From contig PMYE01000114.1 of NCBI GenBank assembly GCA_003171315.1, forward strand, positions 1,872-42,050: a stretch of DNA of 40,179 bases, in the 5' to 3' direction. Below, piece by piece: positions 26,985-35,533 of the stretch; positions within the stretch are counted from its first letter, which is position 1; each line of letters opens with the position of its first letter. Made by a program: the position numbers and the translations under genes. Origin of the DNA: Acidobacteriaceae bacterium. Its GTDB lineage: Bacteria > Acidobacteriota > Terriglobia > Terriglobales > Acidobacteriaceae. The notes beneath the pieces are model-generated. The model did no database searches. It saw only the letters and a list, made by a program, of their open reading frames with translations, and had not been told where the DNA came from.

Positions 26985-29900
26985 ATGCACACAAGATTGT
27001 TTCTCGTAAGGTCTTTTTGCCTGCTGTCCGTCTCGACGATCTTTCCGCTGCTGTTTGCCGGCGCTCTCCGCGGACAAACAACCCAGACTGAGATCGACTA
27101 TACGGGCAGCCTGATGGGTTACTACCGGATCGAAGCCACCGAGACCGCTCCTGTTCTTCAGCCGGTTAGAGATTTTCTCAAGTTTCGCGATGACGAAGCC
27201 CAGGACCCGAAGGACCGCCGCCTGTTGCTGGGAATGGGAGACGACTTCGGCCCCGAGTTCGGCGCTGCGCTGCAGTTCGAAAACATCGGTCTGGGCGATT
27301 GCAAGTTGCCGCAAAAAACGGGACTGCCCGACAACGATGGCCCGCCGGAGAGCCTCTATAAGGACGACGATCGCATTGCTCGCGCCGCCTATTGCGACAA
27401 TGTCCTCAACTTTCTCATGACCGCCGGATTCCGCGCCGTGGTGCCGGGTCGCGAAGACTTTATGTATTCGGCGGGCTGGCTGCGCGGAGTCGCGCGCCTG
27501 CTCGCCGAGGAAAGCGAACGAGAGAACCCTAGCGGCCAGAGTGAGGCTGGCAAACAGAATCAGGCGACCAACTCGCTGCGGATCGAGAACGAAGATCATC
27601 GCTTATTCCTCCTCGCGGCCAACCTTCGCATGGCGCTGACAGCAAAGCTTAAATTGCTGCCCAATGACGGTCCAGGTTCTGCCTACGGGCTGAAGAACAA
27701 TTGCCCATTGCTTTTCGCCGGCAATCCGTTCGCCAGGGGCTCGGTAAAATGCGTCAACCAGGGCAGCGGGGCCGGGGGGGGCGGTAGCGCAGGAACCGCC
27801 CCGGAAGTCGAGCCGCTCGACTGGCTCGACCGCCTCGACCGGCTTAGCTCGGAACGAGGTAAAAATCCGGCCGTTACCGCAATGCGGCAACTGGCCGCCG
27901 GAACCACAAACGTACGCAATGCCTTAGTCAGTGACGAGGTCGCCATTATGCAAGCGGCGTGGTGGTCGCCACAGGCATTCAAGTCAGCCGACAAAATTCA
28001 ACTTCCTGCTCTGCCCGGAAAATTCGCTTTCGGAGGACACGAAAGTGGCAGCCCGGACCTGGATCCGGATTTGATAACCAGCCTGTCGGCAATTTTGCAC
28101 AGTCTCGATTCCTCCGTGTGCCAGGCCGGAGCGGTCTTTAACGATCCCGCCAACAGGGACAATGCCCGCGATTTGTGCGCTTACCGTGACAGGCTGCTGC
28201 TGATCCTCTTGAATTTGAAGGACAACTTGGCCAAACCCGGCGAGCCGCTTGAAAATTGCACGGCAGACAATGGAGATTCCAGCGCGGGCGCATGCTTTCT
28301 TCTCAGCGAGGCGTCGCGCAAAGCCGCAATCCGCGGATTGCTGCGCACCATCGCCAGGGAACAGAAAGACGTCGGCTATACCGTCGCCGAGGAAAATGGG
28401 CAGAAGATTCTGGTCATCGGAGTCGTCGGACAAGACACCATGGAGGCGGTCTCAGAAACCAACCTTCGCCTTTGCATCGGCGGTAAAGGCAGTCAGGACC
28501 TCCCTAACGAAGCGTTGAACGGCAAAAACTGGCCCAAGGACTTTGGCCGCTGCGACGATGCGGTGCCCGCGGCGGAAGTGGTGGTGACCGATCCCACCGT
28601 AGTCACCGGGGCCCTGGTACGCGGGGCCAGTCTCGAATATGGGTCTTTCGATGCCGTGGTTGTGATGGCGCAAATGACGCACACAGAAGCCGAAGTCCTC
28701 GCCACGCGCGTGTGGGCCAAGCTGAGGTCCGCGGGCGAACGCCCTGTCGACCTTGTTTTGAGCGAGCCCGAGGCCGGCTACGACACGCCCGCGCTCGAGT
28801 TATCCTACGCGCTTCCCGCTCAGAGAACCGCAAGTGCCGGGCAGGCAAACCCCGCCGGCGCTCAAGGATCTTCAGCTCGCGCCCAGGCAACAACGAACCC
28901 GGCCCAGGCTGCGGCCTCCGCGAACGCCGCCTATCCCGCCCCCGTCCTGACCCCGGTGAAGGGCTACTCCTCATCGGTGGGCTACTCCTCGTTCGGCAAT
29001 CAATTCCCAGGCACGGTGTCGCGCGTCACGCTCGTCTCCCCCTCCGGGAGCAGCGGCCCCAAAATCGACAATTCCAAGAGCACCTTCGTCCCCAAACCTG
29101 CCGACAACCGCATCACTGCCGTTTCGCTCCTCTTCGACCTGATCCACAAGTTGCGTGGCGACCAAGCATCGCCAATCGTTGCCGCCGGCGCCGATGCTGA
29201 AATCGAAAACGAAAACAGAGCGGAATTGATGCTCCTCCAGTACCTCGAGAAGGCATCGCAGCCCACATCTGACCTGGTGCTCCTCGAGAGCCGCGACATG
29301 CAGTTGGACACCATCGGGCAACAGGCAGTGTTGGATTCGAACGGGAAGCCGGCCCCGCTGGATGACTTCGGGCGTCAGGTCGTGTCGGATGCGAACGGTC
29401 GCCAGGCGCCGGTTAACGACTATGCGGACTACGGTATGTGCCCCGTTTCGCCCGAGAGGCAAAAAAACATCTGCATGTTGCGCATCGCCCTCGACCGCAT
29501 CCTCTGGAAGGGCGATTACATGGAGAATGTGGCCGTCACCGGAAAAGACCTCCAGGCCATGCTCGCGGCTTCGGAGCAGTTGATCGAGCAGCAGTCCGAC
29601 CTGGCCGACAGAGACATTACCAAGGAGTGGCTCGCCTCCTACGGTATCGTTCAGGCCTCGTTGTCGAATCTCACCGAGGTCAACCGCAACAACGAGCCTC
29701 TTTGGGTTCCCGTCGATCCATCGTGTACCCCATCCCCGACAGCCAGGAGTACCTATTGCATCGATGGAACGCCCATCGCTGACGATGCCTACTATTGGCT
29801 GCTCACCACCGATCAGATGGCGCAGGATAAGCTGGTTTATGGGGCCCTCCAGAAGCTGCCCCAGGCCTATCACCAAACCAGCCGCTATTTCGTGACCCAC

Positions 29901-31238
29901 CGGTTATCGCACTTTCTCATCGATCGTTTGCAGGACCCTGACGTTGAAATCGCACTTACCGGCCAGGCCAAAGGGCAACCCCGGCCGGTCGAAGAAACTG
30001 TCACGGCGTCGAACGAGCGCTTCCAGCAGTTGCCGATTTGGCAGGTGGATTTCACCAAGCTCGTCGCCGGCTTCACTTCGCGGCAACCGGTGGGCGGAAA
30101 CGCACAATCCCAAAATTTCCAGGGTGTCTCTGACTCGCGCGCCTCCGTGCCCACTCAGCAGGAGCTGGACCTCGAACTGGCAAGCCGCGTCACGGGGAGC
30201 TTCTTCGGCCCGGCTGGCAGCGGCAAATCGTTTGCGCCGATCTCTTTTGGCATCCAAAGCGCGTTCGCTTATGACCGCTCCGTCATCGGCAATCTCACCA
30301 ACAGGCCGATCAACGCTTCGTATTCCCTCAACAACATCACCGAAGCAGGCTTCATCCAGGTTCGCCTTGGCGGCAAAAGCGGCGACTCCGTCCGCGGCGT
30401 GCACTCGCTCCCGCGCGCCCTTCTGGTCTTCACCCCGCGTCAATATCAGCTTGAAATCGACAACCCGTATTTGTTCTTCTCTTTCGCGGCTGGTTCCGCC
30501 GTGCCTGGCGAGCTCACGGTCAAGCTTCCCCGCATCTCGGCTTGGACCGATCGCGGCGGCTTAAGGGCTGAGTTCGCCGGAAACCGGCCAAGGTCCTTCT
30601 CCTGGTTCTGGTTATCGGGAGGAAGCTATCTGGAGACGGGCATGGAGTTTAGCACGCAAAACAACGTCCTGTCGGCGCTCACGCTGCAAGACACCAACCA
30701 GACGACAGGCGCGACGACGACACATACCTGCCAGGTCACAGCGAACGTCACGCTGCAAACCTGCTTCACCAGCGCTAGGTTCGCAATCAACAACACCACC
30801 ACGGTTGTCGGGTTGCCGGCCGTAAAAACACTGCATTCCCCCGGCTACTATTGGGATTTCCACTTCCAGAACCACCTCTGGCCTCGCGGAGGAGGGAGTG
30901 GCCCCGGACCCGGCAAACAGTGGAGCCTTGTCACCGACTCGCAGGGCGACTATTACTTCGGCCGCTCCCCTTCCGCCGAGTTGCCCACGCAAACGGAGTA
31001 CGCCATCCCGCTGAGCCTGTCGCTGGTCATTCCCGCTTACGGGAATCTCTCCTTCGCGCCCACCTACTCCGGCTTCTTCTACAAGTCGCAATTGAGCGCT
31101 CAAAGCCTGCAGGTGAACTCATTTTCCATCACGGCACGGTGGTACTTCGCCCGCAATGCTCGCGTGCCCGTCCGCAGGCAGACCCCGCTTCCCGGACCGG
31201 CGTCCGCGGATCAGACCCATACTGGAAAGGGGCATTGA
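26985..31238 (+). CDS. Large secreted protein: divergent 5'-nucleotidase/metallophosphoesterase-like N-terminal half, beta-barrel-like C-terminal half
   Basis: Signal peptide MHTRLFLVRSFCLLSVSTIFPLLFAGALRGQ after RBS-like ggaggg. LLLGMGDDFGPEF, FLMTAGFRAVVPGREDFMYS, LFLLAANLRM, NGQKILVIGVVGQD, DAVVVMAQMTHTEAE, DLVLSEPEAGYDTP and MENVAVTGKDLQAML follow UshA-like motif order. C-terminus ends ...SFSITARWYFAR.... Confidence 0.6.
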   Translation: MHTRLFLVRSFCLLSVSTIFPLLFAGALRGQTTQTEIDYTGSLMGYYRIEATETAPVLQPVRDFLKFRDDEAQDPKDRRLLLGMGDDFGPEFGAALQFENIGLGDCKLPQKTGLPDNDGPPESLYKDDDRIARAAYCDNVLNFLMTAGFRAVVPGREDFMYSAGWLRGVARLLAEESERENPSGQSEAGKQNQATNSLRIENEDHRLFLLAANLRMALTAKLKLLPNDGPGSAYGLKNNCPLLFAGNPFARGSVKCVNQGSGAGGGGSAGTAPEVEPLDWLDRLDRLSSERGKNPAVTAMRQLAAGTTNVRNALVSDEVAIMQAAWWSPQAFKSADKIQLPALPGKFAFGGHESGSPDLDPDLITSLSAILHSLDSSVCQAGAVFNDPANRDNARDLCAYRDRLLLILLNLKDNLAKPGEPLENCTADNGDSSAGACFLLSEASRKAAIRGLLRTIAREQKDVGYTVAEENGQKILVIGVVGQDTMEAVSETNLRLCIGGKGSQDLPNEALNGKNWPKDFGRCDDAVPAAEVVVTDPTVVTGALVRGASLEYGSFDAVVVMAQMTHTEAEVLATRVWAKLRSAGERPVDLVLSEPEAGYDTPALELSYALPAQRTASAGQANPAGAQGSSARAQATTNPAQAAASANAAYPAPVLTPVKGYSSSVGYSSFGNQFPGTVSRVTLVSPSGSSGPKIDNSKSTFVPKPADNRITAVSLLFDLIHKLRGDQASPIVAAGADAEIENENRAELMLLQYLEKASQPTSDLVLLESRDMQLDTIGQQAVLDSNGKPAPLDDFGRQVVSDANGRQAPVNDYADYGMCPVSPERQKNICMLRIALDRILWKGDYMENVAVTGKDLQAMLAASEQLIEQQSDLADRDITKEWLASYGIVQASLSNLTEVNRNNEPLWVPVDPSCTPSPTARSTYCIDGTPIADDAYYWLLTTDQMAQDKLVYGALQKLPQAYHQTSRYFVTHRLSHFLIDRLQDPDVEIALTGQAKGQPRPVEETVTASNERFQQLPIWQVDFTKLVAGFTSRQPVGGNAQSQNFQGVSDSRASVPTQQELDLELASRVTGSFFGPAGSGKSFAPISFGIQSAFAYDRSVIGNLTNRPINASYSLNNITEAGFIQVRLGGKSGDSVRGVHSLPRALLVFTPRQYQLEIDNPYLFFSFAAGSAVPGELTVKLPRISAWTDRGGLRAEFAGNRPRSFSWFWLSGGSYLETGMEFSTQNNVLSALTLQDTNQTTGATTTHTCQVTANVTLQTCFTSARFAINNTTTVVGLPAVKTLHSPGYYWDFHFQNHLWPRGGGSGPGPGKQWSLVTDSQGDYYFGRSPSAELPTQTEYAIPLSLSLVIPAYGNLSFAPTYSGFFYKSQLSAQSLQVNSFSITARWYFARNARVPVRRQTPLPGPASADQTHTGKGH

Positions 31239-31335
31239 GACACTGGATCGAGGAATTGCCCGCTTCAAAAGCGCGATGAAGAAGATGGTCAACGCGGCAA
31301 GATTTGGCTCATAGCATTCGCCTGAGCCTTCTCGC

Positions 31336-32469
31336 TCACGGCTGGGGCCGTTCGATCTCCTTCTTGCCGCCAAGCAATCCATAGCGCCGCATCATGACGA
31401 GCCAGAGAATCACCCCGGCGACAAACAGCGCCAGGAAAAGCGGAAGCACGGACCACTGTGTCGCTACCGCGAATTGCCCCGCGTGGAAGTACGGACTCAG
31501 ATAGGCATCGCGCAGGAGGTCTCGCATGACCGCCATGCAGGCGATGGTCACCGCCAAAACGCCCGGCGCATACAACGCAGCGGCACGGATATTCTCGTTC
31601 CGCAAGGCTCCGGACATGACGAAGATGGCGGCAATGCCGCCCGTGATGCCAACCAGAAGCAGCGTGGCCGCCAGGGGGCTGTCGCCCATGAACAACATGC
31701 GCAAGCCGCGTGGGAGGCTGACGAGGAAGACCAGGCCCACCACAAACTGCGCCATGGTGGCGTACATAAACGCCTTGCCGCCAAACTGCAACACCTGCCG
31801 GGCATATTCCCTGTCGCGCTTCCAATTGGCCAGAGCCACGAACACCAGGAAGATTCCTCCCACCGCCACAGCGGCAGTGAAAAAGTGCAGGAAGCGCGGG
31901 ATCAGAGCCGGTTCCGTCAGGTTCAGATTCCAGCCGCCCGGATCGGCAAAGTACTTCGTGGCCCATCGCGCGGGAGTCTGGCTCAGGGTGAGATTGTTGC
32001 TGAACAAAAAGCCGATCAGGAAGACCAGGATCACGCTGACGAGCATTACGCCGCCGGCTTTTCCCCCATGCTGTCCGCTGCGGAACGAGACGTAATAGAA
32101 GCCGTAGTAGGCGGCGGTGAGCATCGCCAGCACCAGGAACCATGGCCAGGCCATCACGATCGATGAGGTGTAAAAGAACTGGCCGTAAAGCACCTGCACG
32201 AAGAGCAGCGGAGCAATCCCCAGAGTGATGGTCGCAGGCAGCAGAACCGGCATCTTCTTGGCAACATCGGAAAAGAGGCGTCCGCCGAAGCCCCCGTTTT
32301 TCGCGCGCCATTTGGCGGTGAGCGCAAGCACTCCTCCGCCCAGAAGGAAGTTCATGGCGACAATGTGAAGGACGAACGTCACAATCAGGAGCAGTTTGAA
32401 GACCCAATACGGCGCGGGCAGCGGGTTCGGGTCAAGAGCCGGAATCGGATTGGACTGCATCATCTTCAC
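31336..32469 (-). CDS. Multi-pass membrane protein, cytochrome bd superfamily (CydA-like)/respiratory membrane subunit
   Basis: Nine or so TM helices. N-terminal VLHIVAMNFLLGGGVLALTAKW parallels ILHVFVSHFAVGGGLFLVVTEH of the partner gene. 4-nt overlap with the upstream gene. Confidence 0.6.
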   Translation of the reverse strand: MKMMQSNPIPALDPNPLPAPYWVFKLLLIVTFVLHIVAMNFLLGGGVLALTAKWRAKNGGFGGRLFSDVAKKMPVLLPATITLGIAPLLFVQVLYGQFFYTSSIVMAWPWFLVLAMLTAAYYGFYYVSFRSGQHGGKAGGVMLVSVILVFLIGFLFSNNLTLSQTPARWATKYFADPGGWNLNLTEPALIPRFLHFFTAAVAVGGIFLVFVALANWKRDREYARQVLQFGGKAFMYATMAQFVVGLVFLVSLPRGLRMLFMGDSPLAATLLLVGITGGIAAIFVMSGALRNENIRAAALYAPGVLAVTIACMAVMRDLLRDAYLSPYFHAGQFAVATQWSVLPLFLALFVAGVILWLVMMRRYGLLGGKKEIERPQP

Positions 32470-34043
32470 TTCCCTCCTTGCGCGGGGTTACCGAACCCTT
32501 TGGCGCTGCGCTGCGCATTGATCCACTCCGCCAGCGCCGTGCGCTGCGGACCGGTGAGCTTCAGGTCCGGCATCAGCGGAAACAGAGCGGTCAAATCCTT
32601 CAGCGCCTCGCCGGCCGCGGCCGGATCGCTGGTCAGGTTCTTGAAGAGCGGATCGCTGGCGTTCACGCGATGGCACATCGAACAGTTCTGGTCAAAGACC
32701 GTCTGGCCGTCGGTGGCAGCTACCGCAGCCTCGGCGGAGATGGGTTCGATGGTATTGAGATAAACCGCCAGAACGCCGCGCTCCGCATCGGTCCCGGCGA
32801 ACGGCGGCATCACGCCATTGTGCATGAATTCAAGGCCGCCGGCCATGGCTTGTATCTTGCTCTCATCCCATTGACGCAACGCGATGTAATGCTTGAGCCC
32901 GCGATAGGCGTTCGCCGTGTGGCAGCTCTCGCACTCCACGCGAAAGATCTCGTGCCCCACCCCGGCTAGATTGCTGCCCGCCAGGTCGCGGTTGCTCGCC
33001 CATTTCGCCGACGGCAGAACCCCCGCCGCATTCACTTCGTCCACGCTGAAACCGCCATCCCCCGGAATCTGCGTGGAATAGAGCGAGTTCGCATACAGGT
33101 AGTTCGAGATCACGAAGGGCTTGCGAATGGCTTCACGGACGAACTCGAACGAACCCATCGCGCCCAGCGCCACCAGCGCGACCAAAAGACTGAACGACAG
33201 GTGCATGCGGCCCGGCTTGAGCAACGAAAGCAACGCCAGCACAAACGTGACGGCCAGCAGCACAACGGCGAACCCGGCGTAGTGCGTAGCCGTGGGCATG
33301 GGGCCGCGAGCGCTGGCCCACACATCGGCGGGAATCCGGCGGATGTACCACCACCCCAGCGGCGGCAGAACGGCTAGCGAGGGCACAATCCACCACGCGC
33401 ACCAGCGCACAATGCGCGCCTTCAAACCGGCATCCTTCTCGACGCTCGCGGTGATCAACGCGTAGATTCCCGCCAGCGCCAGCGCAATGGCCGTACGAAA
33501 TGCCAGCGACGGAAAGTAAGTGGGATTGAAAAAGCCCTTCCAGAATTCGTGATTCTTTGTCCAGCTCCCCGAGGTCAGCATGAAGGCGATAATCCCGTTG
33601 ATGATCACCAGGCTCAGGTACGCGGCGCCGAAATAAATCCACCCGTACCACAGGTGCAGCCGCGGCTCCAGCTTGTCCCATCCGTACAGGTAGAGCAGCG
33701 CGGCCGTAATCTCCAGGAAGAAGAACACCCACTCGATGGCCCAGCCCCACACGTACGCATGAATCAGGTTGCTGGTGGCCGTGGGGCTGATCAACGCGAT
33801 CGTGAACCAGATGCCCACCCCGCTGATGGCGCCGAACACCACCGTGACCAGCACAAAGAACCTGGTATGCTTCTTGAGCCAGCCGAGCAGTGCGGCGTCG
33901 TTCTTGCGCCGGGCCCTGTGTTCCGTCACCACCAGAAACAGCCCGCCACCCACCGCGAAGTGAGACACGAACACGTGAAGAATCGCCACTAGGGCAATCA
34001 GCAGTCCGGCGCCAAACGCAACGTCCCAAACGGGATAATTCAT
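32466..34043 (-). CDS. CydA-like membrane quinol-oxidase-type subunit fused to C-terminal cytochrome c domain(s)
   Basis: CydA-like TM region (HVFVSHFAVGGG, VFGAISGVGIWFTIALISP, IEWVFFFLEITAALLYLYGWDKL). Two CxxCH sites: CESCH and CSMCH. Confidence 0.75.
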   Translation of the reverse strand: MNYPVWDVAFGAGLLIALVAILHVFVSHFAVGGGLFLVVTEHRARRKNDAALLGWLKKHTRFFVLVTVVFGAISGVGIWFTIALISPTATSNLIHAYVWGWAIEWVFFFLEITAALLYLYGWDKLEPRLHLWYGWIYFGAAYLSLVIINGIIAFMLTSGSWTKNHEFWKGFFNPTYFPSLAFRTAIALALAGIYALITASVEKDAGLKARIVRWCAWWIVPSLAVLPPLGWWYIRRIPADVWASARGPMPTATHYAGFAVVLLAVTFVLALLSLLKPGRMHLSFSLLVALVALGAMGSFEFVREAIRKPFVISNYLYANSLYSTQIPGDGGFSVDEVNAAGVLPSAKWASNRDLAGSNLAGVGHEIFRVECESCHTANAYRGLKHYIALRQWDESKIQAMAGGLEFMHNGVMPPFAGTDAERGVLAVYLNTIEPISAEAAVAATDGQTVFDQNCSMCHRVNASDPLFKNLTSDPAAAGEALKDLTALFPLMPDLKLTGPQRTALAEWINAQRSAKGFGNPAQGGK

Positions 34044-34157
34044 GCGGACCCTCCTGTTCCGGCGCTTGATTTTTCTCTCGTTCGGCCAGCAAGCACACCC
34101 GTGCGCTGCGCCTGCTGCTCAGGACTTCCATTCCCACTCTCGCCGGTGACAACTCGC

Positions 34158-34173
34158 CGTGATCGGCATCACG
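34158..34173. promoter_or_regulatory. FNR/CRP-superfamily-like palindrome CGTGAT-CGGC-ATCACG
   Basis: Perfect 6-bp arms with 4-bp spacer, core TGAT-N4-ATCA, about 115 bp upstream of the CydA-like/cytochrome c operon start (34043, minus). Confidence 0.45.
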
Positions 34174-34292
34174 ACGATTGGTGATCCCCTGCCGGCCGCA
34201 AAACCGATGCACAATCTCCGCCCGGAAGCTCGAGGACGCGCGTTCCGCCCAACCATTCCGGGAACGCATCGCTCCCCATCCGCGCGCCGCCG

Positions 34293-35102
34293 TCAGAGGG
34301 GCTGTACGTGGTTATGCGGCCTGTCTCTCAGGATGCCGTTGCCCTTCGTGAGCCACGCTACGCCGAACGCGATCATCGCCAGCGATTCGCAGGTCAGCAG
34401 CGGGTTGATCGGTCTCAGCAATCGCTCCGCGCGGTCCAAAGTCAGGCTGACCATCAGCGCGTCGCAGACCAGGATCACCGTGCCGCAGACCGCGTAGACG
34501 GTGTTTCTGTGCCGCTTCCGGCGCGTGAGGCTTTTCCCTGGGGCGGTCTTGCGGAACAGATACAAGCAGAAGTAGGCCAGGACCAGAAACATCTGTGCGG
34601 CAAACACGGTGTGGACTGTATTCAACTCCAACTGCAGCGGTGAGTGCACAGGGTCTCGCGGGTTCACCGAGGGGCACAGTGCCACACCCAGAGCAAGAAA
34701 TCCGGCCAGATACCCCGTGATCTCGTCCGTCCAGTCGTAGCCTCGGGAGCACATCAGGAACGCCGCGATCGCGCACAGGCCTCCCACATAGCAATCCCCC
34801 ATGGCCGTGTAGCGATAGTCGCTGATCGATCGCTGCAAAAGAGGCTGGGGCAGCGCATGGCTGGACCCTAAGAGTGAGATCAAAATGGTCCCGCCGGCAA
34901 GAACGAAAGGAAGCAGAAGCGCGATCCTGCCGACCATTCTGCGCATAGCGTGGTGCGACAGAACCGCTGGATTCTTGTACGTCGCGTGATTCAACATCGC
35001 GCCTGTCACGACGGGATTCCTCAGGACGAAGCAGAATACAGCATTTGCTTCGATCGCGGCTGCCGCCGAATCCCTGAAGACACCCCCCCCGATCTCCCTC
35101 AT
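34293..35102 (-). CDS. Hypothetical multi-pass membrane protein
   Basis: MREIGGGVFRDS...VGRIALLLPFVLAGGTILISLL... several TM helices. Start 20 nt after the GtrA-like gene's stop. Downstream start MLNHATYKN is possible. Confidence 0.55.
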   Translation of the reverse strand: MREIGGGVFRDSAAAAIEANAVFCFVLRNPVVTGAMLNHATYKNPAVLSHHAMRRMVGRIALLLPFVLAGGTILISLLGSSHALPQPLLQRSISDYRYTAMGDCYVGGLCAIAAFLMCSRGYDWTDEITGYLAGFLALGVALCPSVNPRDPVHSPLQLELNTVHTVFAAQMFLVLAYFCLYLFRKTAPGKSLTRRKRHRNTVYAVCGTVILVCDALMVSLTLDRAERLLRPINPLLTCESLAMIAFGVAWLTKGNGILRDRPHNHVQPL

Positions 35103-35122
35103 CGGCGCCGTGCTTCCCCGCT

Positions 35123-35533
35123 TTAGCCCTGCCGCGCCTCCGCTCTCGCCGCGAAAGCCCAGTTGTGCCCCAGGCAGAAATTCCCCAGCGAGCAGCAGAG
35201 AATCGCAATCGCGTTCGATGCTACCACCGGGATGCGGGCCTCCTCGACCAGAAGCGGCATCAGCGCCAGATTCCCCAGCAGCGAAACCAGCCCGTTGGAA
35301 AGATGAAAGCGCACGAACTGCCCCGGCAATGCCGAGCGGTCGCGCCGGTCGCGCCACGTGTAGCGCAGGTGCCACACAAAGTTGTGCACCAGCGTCAACT
35401 CCAGCGCCGCGGCCGTTGCCACAAGGTAGCGGCCCGCGGTCAACCGGTTGAACAGCGCCAGCGCGGCAAGCTGCACCGCCATGCCCATGGCGCCCACCAC
35501 GTTGAACTTGCCCCAACGGATGAGTGCGTTCAT
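35123..35533 (-). CDS. GtrA-like membrane protein
   Basis: MNALIRWGKFNVVGAMGMAVQLAALALFNRLTAGRYLVATAAALELTLVHNFVWHLRYTWRDR...FCLGHNWAF, with four TM helices typical of GtrA. Confidence 0.82.
   Translation of the reverse strand: MNALIRWGKFNVVGAMGMAVQLAALALFNRLTAGRYLVATAAALELTLVHNFVWHLRYTWRDRRDRSALPGQFVRFHLSNGLVSLLGNLALMPLLVEEARIPVVASNAIAILCCSLGNFCLGHNWAFAARAEARQG

Noticed and set aside
22248-31238. Canonical CBASS operon
   Set aside because: No CD-NTase, Cap2/Cap3 or HORMA-like protein visible; only SLATT/SLOG-type components are present.
31289-32407. 372-aa minus-strand ORF overlapping the CydA-like partner
   Set aside because: Frame shadow of the real membrane protein at 31336-32469.
33133-34269. 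378-aa minus-strand ORF overlapping the CydA-like gene
   Set aside because: Out-of-frame shadow of the CydA-like/cytochrome c gene, rich in Arg/Gly without motifs.
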